Source of the DNA: Paraglaciecola arctica BSs20135
Lineage (GTDB): Bacteria > Pseudomonadota > Gammaproteobacteria > Enterobacterales > Alteromonadaceae
Length of the DNA stretch: 64,000 nucleotides
Direction of reading: 5' to 3'
Assembly (NCBI RefSeq): GCF_000314995.1
Contig: NZ_BAEO01000068.1
Coordinates: forward strand, 1 to 64,000
Both the position numbers and the translations under genes were made by a program. Positions 46,436 through 56,380 of the stretch are shown here, one piece after another. The notes beneath the pieces were generated by a model. That model searched no databases. It saw only the letters and a list, made by a program, of their open reading frames with translations, and was not told the DNA's origin. The number at the start of each line of letters is the position of its first letter. Within the stretch, counting starts at the first letter, position 1.

Positions 46436-47128
46436 TCAGGGTGCCCACACAAGCTCAACATCAGCGTTGTTGATGACGGCTCGAATTGGCATAACCATAG
46501 CGTCGTCATCTGACAGAACTTTATCTAACACGTCCTTTTTACTCTCACCAGTGAGATGTAAAAATATTTGATTGCTGTTTAATAAGGCTGGCAAAGTTAA
46601 TGACATGCGCTGATTTGGTGCGGTGGTAGGCTGAACGGCAATATATGCATTGCCAGACTCAAGATCCAAGCCTTCAGAAATTTGCTCTGAGCAAGGAAAC
46701 AATGACGCCGTATGACCATCTTCACCCATACCCAAAATCAGTACGTCAAAAGGAGTATGCATTTTTTGTAGATTATCGGTGCACGTTAATACTGCATCTT
46801 TGGCATCGCCATGATGGGTTTTTAACGGTACAAAATTAGCATTTGCAGCATTATTGATGAGTAACTTAGTTCGCAGCATTTTTTCGTTAGATGCATCATC
46901 GGTATTATCTACCCAACGCTCATCAGCCAAACTAATATCAACTTTGTTCCACTCTAGATGTGCTTTAGACAAAGCATTAAAAAGCTCTGCTGGTGTGCGT
47001 CCACCTGACACTACTAGGCTTGCTCGGCCGTTTTCTTCTATACCATCCCTAAGTAACTTAGTGATTTTGCGAACTAATGCAGTATTGAGTTGTTCGGTTG
47101 TTCTAAATTTAGATTGCGTTAATGCCAT
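46436..47128 (-). CDS. pgl: 6-phosphogluconolactonase
   Basis: At 230 residues this is the DevB-type enzyme of the glucosamine-6-phosphate isomerase fold. It has LVVSGGRTPAELFNAL, SLADERWVDNTDDASNE and ILGMGEDGHTASLFP. It hydrolyses the lactone made by Zwf. Its start overlaps the zwf stop by one base. Confidence 0.96.
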   Translation of the reverse strand: MALTQSKFRTTEQLNTALVRKITKLLRDGIEENGRASLVVSGGRTPAELFNALSKAHLEWNKVDISLADERWVDNTDDASNEKMLRTKLLINNAANANFVPLKTHHGDAKDAVLTCTDNLQKMHTPFDVLILGMGEDGHTASLFPCSEQISEGLDLESGNAYIAVQPTTAPNQRMSLTLPALLNSNQIFLHLTGESKKDVLDKVLSDDDAMVMPIRAVINNADVELVWAP

Positions 47129-48618
47129 TACTTTTTCCCCATGCGGCTTTCATACCAAGCTCTATCTTCACGAGCGAGTAACGCGATTGACGCTACTGGC
47201 CCCCATGTACCGGCCTGATAAGGTTCAGGTGGTTCGTTGCTGTTTTTCCAAGCAGCTAGGATACCATCTACCCACTTCCATGCGGCCTCTACTTCGTCAC
47301 GACGAACAAATAAAGCCTGATTACCCAACATGACTTCTAACAACAGCTTTTCATAGGCATCTGCTATGCGTTCATCTTTGAAGGTTTCAGAAAAACTCAA
47401 ATTCAATTTAGATTTTTGTAAATCCATTGAACTCTTTCCAGTCAGTCCTGGCACTTTGTTCATGACAGTGACTTCAACCCCTTCGTCTGGCTGCAAACGA
47501 ATGGTGAGTTTGTTCGCTGGTAACTCCGGGAAACTGTCTTTAAACAAGTTATGTGGTTGACGTTTAAAGAAAATATTTACTTCACTGGTTTTATTGGGTA
47601 GTCGTTTACCGGTTCGTAAATAAAACGGCACGCCAGCCCAACGCCAATTATCCAATTCAACTTTTAGAGCAATAAAGGTTTCCGATTCGCTGGATGTATT
47701 CGCATCAGGCTCATCTAAATAACCTGGCACTTCTTGACCTTTAACAAAGCCACCTACATATTGACCACGAACAGTATTCTGACGCACATTGCTCGCATTA
47801 ATAGGACGTAATGATTTAAGTACTTTGAGTTTTTCATCGCGAATACTGTCTGCATCTAAGTTAGCAGGTGGCTCCATGGCAATCAGCGTCAAAATTTGTA
47901 GTAGGTGATTTTGCACCATGTCACGCATCTGCCCTGCTTCGTCGAAATATCCCCAACGGCCTTCAATACCTACAGACTCGGCGACACTGATTTGCACATG
48001 ATCGATACAATTATGGTCCCAGTTAGTGGCAAAAATCGAGTTAGCAAAGCGCAACGCGATCAAATTCAAAACTGTTTCTTTACCCAAATAATGATCAATC
48101 CGGTAAATCTGAGATTCGTCAAAAAACTCAGCGACTTGGTCATTGATTTTTTTAGATGACGCTAAGTCGTGTCCAATGGGTTTTTCTAAGACCACTCGCA
48201 TGCTTTTATCGATAATTTTTGCTGCTTTAAGCCCAAGACATATGTCACCAAAAATTGAAGGAGGCGTTGCAAAATAACAAACCATCATACGTTTGGGATC
48301 GACATGATCTTTAAATGCTTTGTAGCTATCTATATTTTTCATATCGACTTGCACATAATCTAATTTTTCAGAGAATCGCTGCCATGTCTCTTGGCATAGC
48401 TCCTCTTTAGAAAATTTTTCAATATTTTCTTTTACAAGTGCAACATACTCTACTTGACTAATATCTTGACGCGCCACGCCGATCACTTTTGTTTCGGCAT
48501 GCATTAGATCAGCTTTTTCGAGTTGATATAAAGAAGGTAAAAGTTTACGTCTGGCTAAATCACCTTGTGTGCCAAACAACACGAAATCACAAGGTTCGAA
48601 TGAATTTTCCAAAACCAT
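47128..48618 (-). CDS. zwf: glucose-6-phosphate 1-dehydrogenase
   Basis: This 496-residue NADP-dependent dehydrogenase has the N-terminal FGTQGDLARRKLLPSLYQL Rossmann motif, EKPIGHD, the substrate-binding RIDHYLGKETVLN and a later FYLRTGKRL. First gene of the five-gene Entner-Doudoroff operon. A HexR-type palindrome lies about 100 bp upstream. Confidence 0.98.
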   Translation of the reverse strand: MVLENSFEPCDFVLFGTQGDLARRKLLPSLYQLEKADLMHAETKVIGVARQDISQVEYVALVKENIEKFSKEELCQETWQRFSEKLDYVQVDMKNIDSYKAFKDHVDPKRMMVCYFATPPSIFGDICLGLKAAKIIDKSMRVVLEKPIGHDLASSKKINDQVAEFFDESQIYRIDHYLGKETVLNLIALRFANSIFATNWDHNCIDHVQISVAESVGIEGRWGYFDEAGQMRDMVQNHLLQILTLIAMEPPANLDADSIRDEKLKVLKSLRPINASNVRQNTVRGQYVGGFVKGQEVPGYLDEPDANTSSESETFIALKVELDNWRWAGVPFYLRTGKRLPNKTSEVNIFFKRQPHNLFKDSFPELPANKLTIRLQPDEGVEVTVMNKVPGLTGKSSMDLQKSKLNLSFSETFKDERIADAYEKLLLEVMLGNQALFVRRDEVEAAWKWVDGILAAWKNSNEPPEPYQAGTWGPVASIALLAREDRAWYESRMGKK

Positions 48619-48718
48619 TTTTTCTGCCTACTAATATTGAGATTGATAGTGTTAATTGTCATAACAAATTGCAGTTACAACCCAATCAACAACGCATAAC
48701 GTAAAATTTAACATTAAA

Positions 48719-48733
48719 TGTAGTAATTTTACA
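48719..48733. promoter_or_regulatory. HexR-type operator upstream of zwf
   Basis: TGTAGTAATTTTACA fits the known HexR consensus TGTAATWWWATTACA at 13 of 15 positions. It lies in the 284-bp zwf-hexR divergent region. Confidence 0.75.
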
Positions 48734-48805
48734 ACTTTTCACTAAGATTTTGCCGCTAAAACTGCTGACATGACGGTTTTTAGTCCATTAAACCGAAAGA
48801 TTTCC

Positions 48806-48820
48806 TGTTAAAAAATTACA
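48806..48820. promoter_or_regulatory. weaker HexR-type site upstream of hexR
   Basis: TGTTAAAAAATTACA keeps TGT at the left and TTACA at the right of the HexR palindrome. It is placed 82 bp before hexR, consistent with autoregulation. Confidence 0.45.
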
Positions 48821-48902
48821 ACTATAGTATTCTGACTTTAATGAGCCAAGGTTAATATCGACCTTTGAGTGGAACCATTATAATGAAGTTTTTGATGCGC
48901 GC

Positions 48903-49754
48903 ATGAATATTCTAGAAAAAATAACCCAACATAATGCTCTTTTTAGCAAGTCTGAGCGCAAAGTAGCTGAGGTCATATTAGCAAATCCACAAACCGCTAT
49001 TCATAGCAGCATTGCAACTCTAGCAAAGATGTCCGGTGTTAGTGAGCCTACAGTGAACCGATTTTGCCGCAGATTGGACACCAAAGGTTATCCCGATTTT
49101 AAATTACATTTAGCCCAAAGCCTTGCGAATGGCACACCTTATGTAAACCGTCATGTTGAAGAAAACGACGGTCCTGAAGAATATACTCATAAAATTTTTG
49201 AATCCACTATGGCCTCACTTGAGGTTGCACGGCAATCGGTTGATATAGCCACGATTAACCGTGCGGTAGACTTATTAACCCAAGCCCAAAAAATATCCTT
49301 TTTTGGATTAGGGGCATCTGCCTCGGTAGCCCACGACGCGTTAAATAAGTTTTTTCGATTTAATGTCCCTGTCATATATTTCGAAGATATTATCATGCAA
49401 CGAATGAGCTGTATGAATTCTGGTGAAGGTGATGTTGTAGTATTAATTTCTCACACTGGCAGAACCAAAAGTTTGGTGGAAATAGCCCAAATAGCCCGAG
49501 GAAATGATGCTACCGTCATGGGCATTACTTCTAAAGACAGCCCTCTAGCCAAAGAATGTAATTTAGTGTTATCCCTTGAAGTCCCAGAAGATACTGATAT
49601 GTATATGCCTATGGCGTCAAGGATTGCGCAGTTGATACTTATTGACATATTGGCCACAGGTTTTACGCTCAGAAGAGGCAATAAATTCAGAGAAAACCTT
49701 AAACGTGTGAAAGACACATTACGCGGTTCAAGGTTTGATAAACGCAGTGATTAA
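48903..49754 (+). CDS. hexR: transcriptional regulator HexR (RpiR family)
   Basis: 283 residues: an N-terminal RpiR helix-turn-helix (about 1-77; FSKSERKVAEVIL, IATLAKMSGVSEPTVNRFCR) and a C-terminal SIS sugar-phosphate domain (about 120-260; KISFFGLGASASVAHDA, VVVLISHTGRTKSLVEIA). HexR binds KDPG and controls central carbon genes in gammaproteobacteria. It is divergent from zwf and next to pyk, both with HexR-like sites. Confidence 0.95.
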   Translation: MNILEKITQHNALFSKSERKVAEVILANPQTAIHSSIATLAKMSGVSEPTVNRFCRRLDTKGYPDFKLHLAQSLANGTPYVNRHVEENDGPEEYTHKIFESTMASLEVARQSVDIATINRAVDLLTQAQKISFFGLGASASVAHDALNKFFRFNVPVIYFEDIIMQRMSCMNSGEGDVVVLISHTGRTKSLVEIAQIARGNDATVMGITSKDSPLAKECNLVLSLEVPEDTDMYMPMASRIAQLILIDILATGFTLRRGNKFRENLKRVKDTLRGSRFDKRSD

Positions 49755-49783
49755 ACGAATAACCTAGCTTATTTTAATAAAAT

Positions 49784-49806
49784 AGAGCCAAAAGGCTCTT
49801 TTTTAT
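49784..49806 (+). terminator. terminator after hexR
   Basis: AGAGCC (49784-49789), AAAA and GGCTCT (49794-49799) are followed by seven T. Confidence 0.9.
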
Positions 49807-49847
49807 TAGAATAATTTCACTTTTCGGTCATTTTGCACTACCATTTT

Positions 49848-49862
49848 CGTAATAAAATTACA
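49848..49862. promoter_or_regulatory. HexR-type operator upstream of pyk
   Basis: CGTAATAAAATTACA differs from TGTAATWWWATTACA only in its first base. It lies 160 bp before the pyruvate kinase ATG. Confidence 0.7.
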
Positions 49863-50022
49863 GATTTGTTTATTTATAACTATTTTGCTTTTTATAAATG
49901 AATACAAAAACAACTATCGCCCTATAGAGACTAAGTTTAATTTAGTGAATTTAGTCCATTCTAAGCAACATGTACTGCGAAGATAGGTAACCAACGCGCC
50001 ACAACAACAGGGTACCCAAACT

Positions 50023-51456
50023 ATGTTAAGACGAACAAAAATACTCGCAACTTTAGGTCCATCCACAGATACCGTGGAGCAAATAGAGGCGATTATTAAA
50101 GCTGGAACCAATGTGGTTCGCATGAACTTTTCCCATGGAACAGCCGAAGATCATATTAACCGAGCAAACAAAGTTCGCGCTGCAGCGAAAAAATTAGGTA
50201 AATACGTTGCCATATTGGGCGATTTGCAGGGACCTAAAATTCGCGTATCTAAATTTGTTGACGGTTCTATCAAATTAAAAATTGGCGACCATTTCATTCT
50301 TGATGCCGACATGGGCAAAGAAGATGGAAACCAACAAGCAGTAGGTATCGATTATAAAGCATTGCCTCAAGATGTGAAAAAAGACGACTTATTATTGCTT
50401 GATGATGGACGTATTCAATTAGTAGTAACTAGCGTTGAAGGTAATAAAGTACATACCCAAGTGACTGTTGCAGGCAAATTATCGAATAATAAAGGCATTA
50501 ACCGCCAAGGTGGTGGTTTGTCAGCTGAAGCACTAACGGCTAAAGATAAAGAAGATATAGTTACTGCAGCCAAAATTGGCGTGGACTATTTAGCCGTGTC
50601 TTTCCCACGTTCAGGTGCTGATTTGCGATATGCCCGTCAACTTGCTGAAGAAGCGGGTTGTTATGCCATGATTTGCGCAAAAGTAGAACGTGCAGAAACC
50701 GTTGCTTCAGACGAAGCCATTGATGACATTATCGAAGCATCTGACGCCGTAATGGTTGCTCGTGGTGATTTAGGTGTGGAGATTGGTGATGCTGAATTAG
50801 TGGGTGTCCAGAAAAAACTTATCGCTCGCTCCCGTCAGCTTAATAAAGTAGTGATTACCGCCACACAAATGATGGAGTCGATGATTACCAGCCCAATGCC
50901 AACTCGTGCTGAAGTAATGGACGTAGCCAATGCAGTATTAGATGGTACTGATGCTGTAATGTTGTCAGCCGAAACTGCGGCTGGTGAATTCCCAGTTGAA
51001 ACAGTAGAAGCGATGGCGCGCGTTTGTGTAGGTGCAGAAACACATCCTAGTGTAACTATCTCAAAACATAGAATGGATGAAGCTTTTCACTCTGTCAGCG
51101 AAACAGTGGCATTAAGCGCGGTCTATTCAGCGAATCACTTAAGTACAATTAAGGCTATAGTGGCTTTAACTGAAAGTGGTAGCACACCATTATTAATGTC
51201 ACGTATCACTACTTCACTGTCTATCTATGCGATGTCTAGACACGAAAGTACCTTAAACAAAATGGCTTTATATCGCGGTGTTAAACCTGTCTTTTTTGAC
51301 TCTAGAGGCAGCGACCCGGGTAAACTTAAAGACGACGTGGTAGCAGTACTATTAGAAAAAGGCATTGTAGAGCCTGGTGATCAATTCATTATGACTTATG
51401 GCGATGTAATGGAAACTGTCGGTGGCACCAATGCTTGTAAGATTGTTACAGCTTAA
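50023..51456 (+). CDS. pyk: pyruvate kinase
   Basis: This 477-residue enzyme transfers phosphate from phosphoenolpyruvate to ADP. It begins [17 protein letters not shown]. It has [24 protein letters not shown], the catalytic ICAKVERAE segment, [12 protein letters not shown] and [19 protein letters not shown]. It resembles the E. coli PykA (type II) group. It completes the Entner-Doudoroff to pyruvate block and has its own HexR-like site. Confidence 0.97.
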   Translation: MLRRTKILATLGPSTDTVEQIEAIIKAGTNVVRMNFSHGTAEDHINRANKVRAAAKKLGKYVAILGDLQGPKIRVSKFVDGSIKLKIGDHFILDADMGKEDGNQQAVGIDYKALPQDVKKDDLLLLDDGRIQLVVTSVEGNKVHTQVTVAGKLSNNKGINRQGGGLSAEALTAKDKEDIVTAAKIGVDYLAVSFPRSGADLRYARQLAEEAGCYAMICAKVERAETVASDEAIDDIIEASDAVMVARGDLGVEIGDAELVGVQKKLIARSRQLNKVVITATQMMESMITSPMPTRAEVMDVANAVLDGTDAVMLSAETAAGEFPVETVEAMARVCVGAETHPSVTISKHRMDEAFHSVSETVALSAVYSANHLSTIKAIVALTESGSTPLLMSRITTSLSIYAMSRHESTLNKMALYRGVKPVFFDSRGSDPGKLKDDVVAVLLEKGIVEPGDQFIMTYGDVMETVGGTNACKIVTA

Positions 51457-51501
51457 GAAAACTATTAACTAGCGTTATCTAGTCGATATTCTGAATATAA
51501 A

Positions 51502-51529
51502 ACGAGCCTTAATGGCTCGTTTTTTTTTA
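51502..51529 (+). terminator. terminator after pyk
   Basis: ACGAGCC (51502-51508), TTAAT and GGCTCGT (51514-51520) are followed by nine T. Confidence 0.93.
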
Positions 51530-51641
51530 CTCTGAAGCTAGCTATTCATTAATAAACGATATAGTTAGCCATTACCCAAATAAATTAAAATTATAGATGA
51601 TCCCCATTACACTCAACATACAAAAGTAATTGGAGAGTGTT

Positions 51642-52817
51642 ATGAGTACAAATAAAAAGTTCGATATTGTTATTTATGGAGCCACTGGTTTTACAGGCCG
51701 ATTAGTTGCCGAATATTTGGTTAAACAATATGCTGGCGATAGTTCAGTAAAATGGGCCATGGCAGGTAGAAGTGCTGCAAAACTAGCGCAGGTTCGAGAT
51801 GAAATAGGCGCGCCTTCTGATACCCCTTTAGTTGTGGCCGACTCAGAAGATTTAAGCACAATCCAAGCAATGTTGGACGATACCAAACTGGTATTAACAA
51901 CTGTAGGTCCTTATCAATTGTACGGCTCTGATTTGGTGGCAATGTGCGCTAAATCAGGAGTAGATTATGTCGACTTATGTGGTGAGCCGGTATGGATGAG
52001 CGAAATGATCCCAGCCCATCAAGAAGCGGCTAAAGCCAGTGGCGCACGTATAGTGTTCTCATGTGGTTTTGACTCAATTCCATCTGACCTAGGTGTGTAT
52101 CACTTACAACAATTGGCCAAAGAAAAATTTGGTCATCCTATGCCCAGAGTAAGATGTCGCGTTAGAAAAATGAAAGGAACCTTTTCGGGAGGTACGGCAG
52201 CTAGCCTTAAAGCCACTCTAGTAGCAGCCAAAAAAGATCCTGCTAAAATGAAAGCACTTCTTAATCCATTTTCTCTCACACCTGGATTTACTGGAGCCGA
52301 ACAACCTTTTGGTAATAAACCTTATTATGAAGAAGACCTAGGCACTTGGGTGACCCCTTTTGTGATGGCAGCCATTAATACCCGCAACGTACAACGTTCT
52401 AATTTTTTGTTGAACAGCGAATATGGCGACGATTTTGTGTATGACGAGATGTTTATGACCGGCCCTGGTGAAAAAGGTGAGGCCATTGCCAACGCTATGG
52501 CAAATGACAAAAGCATGGGCGGAGATGGCGGACCTAAACCAGGTGAAGGCCCAAGCAAAGAAGAGCGCGAGAATGGCTTTTACGATTTACTTTATGTTGG
52601 ATCAGACGCAGAAGGTAACAGTATCAAAGTTGCCGTAACAGGCGACAGAGATCCAGGTTACGGTTCAACATCAAAAGTTATTGCCGAAGCAGCTATTTGT
52701 TTGGTCAAAGATGCCACCGAAACCCAAGGTGGTTTTTGGACATCAGCGCCAGCTATGGGTGATAAGTTGATTAAACGCCTAGTGGCGAATGCTGGGTTAA
52801 CTTTCAAACAAGAATAA
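51642..52817 (+). CDS. saccharopine dehydrogenase-like trans-acting enoyl reductase family oxidoreductase
   Basis: 391 residues from the ATG at 51642 with GGAG eight bases upstream; a TTG four codons earlier would read through that site. The N-terminal Rossmann motif is FDIVIYGATGFTGRLVAEYL, followed by WAMAGRSAAKL and VDYVDLCGEPVW. A central SCGFDSIPSDLGVYHL and MKGTFSGGTAAS match the saccharopine dehydrogenase-like family that includes mycobacterial trans-acting enoyl reductases. The substrate is unknown; a lipid role is plausible by family. Single-gene unit. Confidence 0.85.
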   Translation: MSTNKKFDIVIYGATGFTGRLVAEYLVKQYAGDSSVKWAMAGRSAAKLAQVRDEIGAPSDTPLVVADSEDLSTIQAMLDDTKLVLTTVGPYQLYGSDLVAMCAKSGVDYVDLCGEPVWMSEMIPAHQEAAKASGARIVFSCGFDSIPSDLGVYHLQQLAKEKFGHPMPRVRCRVRKMKGTFSGGTAASLKATLVAAKKDPAKMKALLNPFSLTPGFTGAEQPFGNKPYYEEDLGTWVTPFVMAAINTRNVQRSNFLLNSEYGDDFVYDEMFMTGPGEKGEAIANAMANDKSMGGDGGPKPGEGPSKEERENGFYDLLYVGSDAEGNSIKVAVTGDRDPGYGSTSKVIAEAAICLVKDATETQGGFWTSAPAMGDKLIKRLVANAGLTFKQE

Positions 52818-52827
52818 TGACTTAACC

Positions 52828-52862
52828 ACTTAAAGCTCAAGTCATTAACTTGGGCTTTAAGT
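52828..52862. terminator. hairpin between the oxidoreductase and the heme operon
   Basis: A 15-bp stem with one G-T pair (52828-52842 with 52848-52862) and a CATTA loop lies between convergent units; T-tails are short. Confidence 0.65.
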
Positions 52863-52896
52863 TTCTGGTAATTGAAGTAAAGCTATAGCCCAATTT

Positions 52897-53622
52897 TTAA
52901 GAGGCTACAGAGATTAACCCTGCCCTAGCATCATGTGTCGCCTTAACCAGTTGTTCGCGCACTTGAGTCGATGTCAAACAAGTGTTGTCGAATGGCCAAT
53001 AATAAATATTATTATCCCCTTGTAAATGCACACCCTCACAAAATGCTGACAGCATAGATACTTGCTGGGCTTCGATATTAAACTGATGAGCTAAGATCAA
53101 TTGCATGGCTTCTTGATGGTCCTTATTCATATGTTCCACTATGCCTTTACTGGCTTGTTGCCAATTACTTACATCTAGTTGCCAATCTTCTTGGTTGATC
53201 CAATGAATTTTTCCAAAACCTCCAATATACCTGACCCGCTTTTGAATAATTTTATAGAACATAAAATCATGGGTTTGCTGGTAGGCCTCCGCTTGCTTAA
53301 ATAGAGAGAAATATTGAGCCTTCAGCGATTCATCCTCAATTAAATGAGCATCGCCAAGCAAAGTCACTCGGCCAGAAGCTTGAGAGTCATCAGCCAAGTT
53401 ATCAAATACAGTCATAGACACTTTATGATTACCCTTAATATTCCGAGTGTGTTGGGCTATTTGACTAATGTATATAATCAAATCTCCCTCTGGCGTCATA
53501 AAATAAGGCACTATCGAACCAAATGGATAACCCTCTACCGACTGGGAATGAGTGCTTAGCACAGCTGAATGTTGTTGACGCACTAGGGTTTTAGCATCAA
53601 ATATATAGGCTTGTTTTTTCAT
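52897..53622 (-). CDS. hutZ: HutZ/HugZ-family heme utilisation protein
   Basis: At 241 residues it has a split-barrel flavin-oxidase-like domain (about 8-150; VLSTHSQSVEGYPFGSIVPY, DLIIYISQIAQHTRNIKG, KVSMTVFD). A C-terminal DUF2470-type domain (VEHMNKDHQEAMQLI) follows. HutZ/HugZ proteins bind and open heme in the cytosol. It is the last gene of the heme operon, 18 bp after hmuV. Confidence 0.9.
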   Translation of the reverse strand: MKKQAYIFDAKTLVRQQHSAVLSTHSQSVEGYPFGSIVPYFMTPEGDLIIYISQIAQHTRNIKGNHKVSMTVFDNLADDSQASGRVTLLGDAHLIEDESLKAQYFSLFKQAEAYQQTHDFMFYKIIQKRVRYIGGFGKIHWINQEDWQLDVSNWQQASKGIVEHMNKDHQEAMQLILAHQFNIEAQQVSMLSAFCEGVHLQGDNNIYYWPFDNTCLTSTQVREQLVKATHDARAGLISVAS

Positions 53623-53640
53623 GTTAAATCCTAATAAAAG

Positions 53641-54429
53641 TTAATGAGTGATATAAGGCACTGAGCCTATTTGTGGAATAAGTTTGGGGGTGACACCAAA
53701 ACAATCGGATAAATTTTCTGTGGTGATGACATCTTTAGCTTCGCCTTTAGCTAAACACCTGCCTTGGGCAAGCAATACAACTTGGCTCGCATAGGGCAAC
53801 ACCAAGTTCATATCGTGGCTAACACAAACCACAGCTAAACCTTTTTGACAGAACTCTTGAACTAGATCCATCATGGCTTTTTGAAAACGAAAATCGAGGG
53901 CAGAGGTCGGTTCATCTAGCAGTAGCAACTTGTTTTGATAGGCTAACTGGTGATTGTTTGGTTTATTACTTGGCAATAACTGCAACAGAGCTTTAGCGAT
54001 AAACACCCGCTGACGTTCACCTCCTGATAAGGTACGCACATCACGTCCAAACAAGTGGCTAATACTTAACTTTTCGGCTAATTCACAGATCAGCAAAGTG
54101 CTTTGTTTATCAGTCTCTACTTGTTCTGAACGCGCTAATTTTAAGAGATTTTCAGTTAAAAAAGCGAAATGCACCTGGTTGTTTTGCGCCACAAAAGCAC
54201 GTTCTTTTGCCAAGGCTTTATTTGACCATTGCTCCAAGTTTCTTTGTTGAAACATAATACTGCCACTAGTTTGTTGATGCAGACCCGCAACACAACGTAG
54301 TAAGGTAGATTTACCGCAACCATTCTCTCCAATAACAGTGACAAAATCTCCGCTACTGAGTGATAAAGAAATATTTTGAAGAATGCTTTTTTCCCTATAA
54401 TTTAGAAATATGTCTTTCATTTCAAACAT
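53641..54429 (-). CDS. hmuV: heme ABC transporter ATP-binding protein HmuV
   Basis: This 262-residue ABC ATPase has Walker A GENGCGKST, signature LSGGERQRVF, Walker B LLLLDEPTSALD and switch His in VCVSHDMN. The FVAQNNQVHF Q-loop is typical of heme/siderophore importers. It overlaps hmuU by 8 bp. Confidence 0.95.
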   Translation of the reverse strand: MFEMKDIFLNYREKSILQNISLSLSSGDFVTVIGENGCGKSTLLRCVAGLHQQTSGSIMFQQRNLEQWSNKALAKERAFVAQNNQVHFAFLTENLLKLARSEQVETDKQSTLLICELAEKLSISHLFGRDVRTLSGGERQRVFIAKALLQLLPSNKPNNHQLAYQNKLLLLDEPTSALDFRFQKAMMDLVQEFCQKGLAVVCVSHDMNLVLPYASQVVLLAQGRCLAKGEAKDVITTENLSDCFGVTPKLIPQIGSVPYITH

Positions 54430-55507
54430 GCTCGGCCTTGCCCTTAGCTAATAAATACAAAAAGAAAGGAGCACCCACGGCAGAAGTCACTATACCTATG
54501 GGAATTTCTAAAGGAGGGAATAAGGTTCGCGATATAATGTCGGCTACCAACATCAATACACCACCCAGCACGCCACAAGCGGGCATTAAATATTGGTGGT
54601 CTGCCCCAAACAAAGTGCGAGCAATATGAGGTACTACCAATCCAACAAAACCAATAATACCGCAAAGTGCTGTCGCTAAAGCCACTGAAAAAGCCACCAA
54701 CCAAAGAGTCAGGCGTTTATGCTTGGCTACCGCGAGCCCCATACATTGGGCTTCATTTTCTCCCAATGCCAGCATATTCAATGACTTGCGTAGATGTAAA
54801 AACAGCCCAATTGCAGGCACACTTAAGGCCCCGACAAATGATACTTTATGCCAGTCAATCCCACCTAAACTGCCCATTGTCCAATAGGTGATTTGCCGCA
54901 GTGCGTCATCATTTGCCATATAACTGATTGCACCTATATGAGTGCCCGCTAAAGCATTCACCGCTACACCTGCCAAAATCAAGGACGAAATAGCCGTACC
55001 CATGGGGGTTTTAGCAACCAGTAAGACTATCCATACTGCAAGTAATGCCCCTACAAACGCACTGCCGGCCACTAGATATTGCCCGGCTTTTTCTAGTTCA
55101 GGAAAATGATTAACCAAGGCTAAAGTAGTAGCTGCCGCTGCGGCTGCTCCGGCCGAAATACCTATTAATCCTGGATCAGCTAATGGGTTTCTGACTAAGC
55201 CTTGCATGGCACATCCTGACATAGCCAATAGTGCTCCCACACATATCGCCATTACCATGCGCGGCGCTCTTAACTCGGAAAAGATGTACCAATGGATATC
55301 TTGTTGTTGGGTTAAGTCTTGCGAGGTGATTTTTTTAATCAACATCTGCAACATGTCAAAAGATGACTGGGCAAAACTACCAGCCTGTAAACCAACTAGT
55401 ATCAAAAACACTCCCAATCCTGCTGCAAGCCAGATTCCCCGCCCATACTTTTTATGGCGTTGAGTTAAGGTAGCATGCAGGGTGACAGACAGACTATCTG
55501 CGGACAT
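54422..55507 (-). CDS. hmuU: heme ABC transporter permease HmuU
   Basis: This 361-residue FecCD-family permease has about ten hydrophobic helices. It shows LRAPRMVMAICVGALLAMSGCAMQGLVRNPLADPGLIGISAGA and the cytoplasmic GLVVPHIARTLFG loop that contacts the ATPase. Its first residues overlap the end of hmuT by 14 bp. Confidence 0.95.
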   Translation of the reverse strand: MSADSLSVTLHATLTQRHKKYGRGIWLAAGLGVFLILVGLQAGSFAQSSFDMLQMLIKKITSQDLTQQQDIHWYIFSELRAPRMVMAICVGALLAMSGCAMQGLVRNPLADPGLIGISAGAAAAAATTLALVNHFPELEKAGQYLVAGSAFVGALLAVWIVLLVAKTPMGTAISSLILAGVAVNALAGTHIGAISYMANDDALRQITYWTMGSLGGIDWHKVSFVGALSVPAIGLFLHLRKSLNMLALGENEAQCMGLAVAKHKRLTLWLVAFSVALATALCGIIGFVGLVVPHIARTLFGADHQYLMPACGVLGGVLMLVADIISRTLFPPLEIPIGIVTSAVGAPFFLYLLAKGKAEHV

Positions 55508-56339
55508 AAAGCGACTCTATACTCGAAATGATAGTGGCAAGCGCTTGAGGATATCGGGGCGACAAACCTAAGGCATTACTACTTTCCATCACAACTAGGC
55601 TGCAATTTCTACCTGCTGTAGTGGCTTTTAAGGCTGGATGTTGGCAAAGTGCTTTTATAGCTTTTGGCTCTTTAATCCTGTGACTAGCAACAAAAATCAA
55701 GTCTGGGTTTGCAGCCAAAATAGACTCGTTGTCCATCACTTTGTAATCCGTCAATTTAGCGGCAACGTTATGAATGCCTGCGTCATCAAACAAGGCTTGT
55801 GGCACAGTATTATTACCCGCAACTGTTAATCCTCTTTCACTATCAGACATCACAAACAAGGCACTTAATGAAGGATCAGTGTTTTGCCGAAGTTTAAGTT
55901 CTGTCACTTGTTGCGAGATGGTTTCGACTAATAAAAATGCGTCATTCTCAGCGCCCAGTAACTTGCCAACTTGCTCAATGAGTTGCGTTAAACCTGCCAA
56001 ATCCCTTTGTTCTCCCAATATATTAACTTGCACCCCTGCAGCTTCAAGTTGCCCAGCAAGGCTAGCGGGGCCAGTCGCATGGGCACCAATAAGATGGCTA
56101 GGTTGAAAACTTAAAACCCCTTCAGTACTTAACTGCCTAAAATAGCCAAGTTTAGGTAAATTAACTGCAGCCATGGGATAAAGACTGGTGCTGTCGGTTG
56201 CCACAATCAGTTCCTGCTTACCTAAGGCATAAATAATTTCGGTGATGCTTCCACCTGAACTTATTATGCGTTTCGGGGCATCTGTAGCTGCATTCACGAC
56301 ACCAGTAACTAGTGCATAAATCAGTATTAACTTGTACAT
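55494..56339 (-). CDS. hmuT: periplasmic heme-binding protein HmuT
   Basis: This 281-residue cluster A substrate-binding protein has a signal peptide (cleavage near VNA, residue 17). KRIISSGGSITEIIYALG opens the first lobe, DSTSLYP and KLGYFRQLSTEGVLSF follow, and NPDLIFVASH lies in the second lobe. The family's heme-ligand Tyr is likely in LGYFRQLS. Confidence 0.93.
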   Translation of the reverse strand: MYKLILIYALVTGVVNAATDAPKRIISSGGSITEIIYALGKQELIVATDSTSLYPMAAVNLPKLGYFRQLSTEGVLSFQPSHLIGAHATGPASLAGQLEAAGVQVNILGEQRDLAGLTQLIEQVGKLLGAENDAFLLVETISQQVTELKLRQNTDPSLSALFVMSDSERGLTVAGNNTVPQALFDDAGIHNVAAKLTDYKVMDNESILAANPDLIFVASHRIKEPKAIKALCQHPALKATTAGRNCSLVVMESSNALGLSPRYPQALATIISSIESLYVRR

Positions 56340-56380
56340 AGTTTATTTCTCAGCAGTGGCGGGGAACAACCCGCCTTTAG

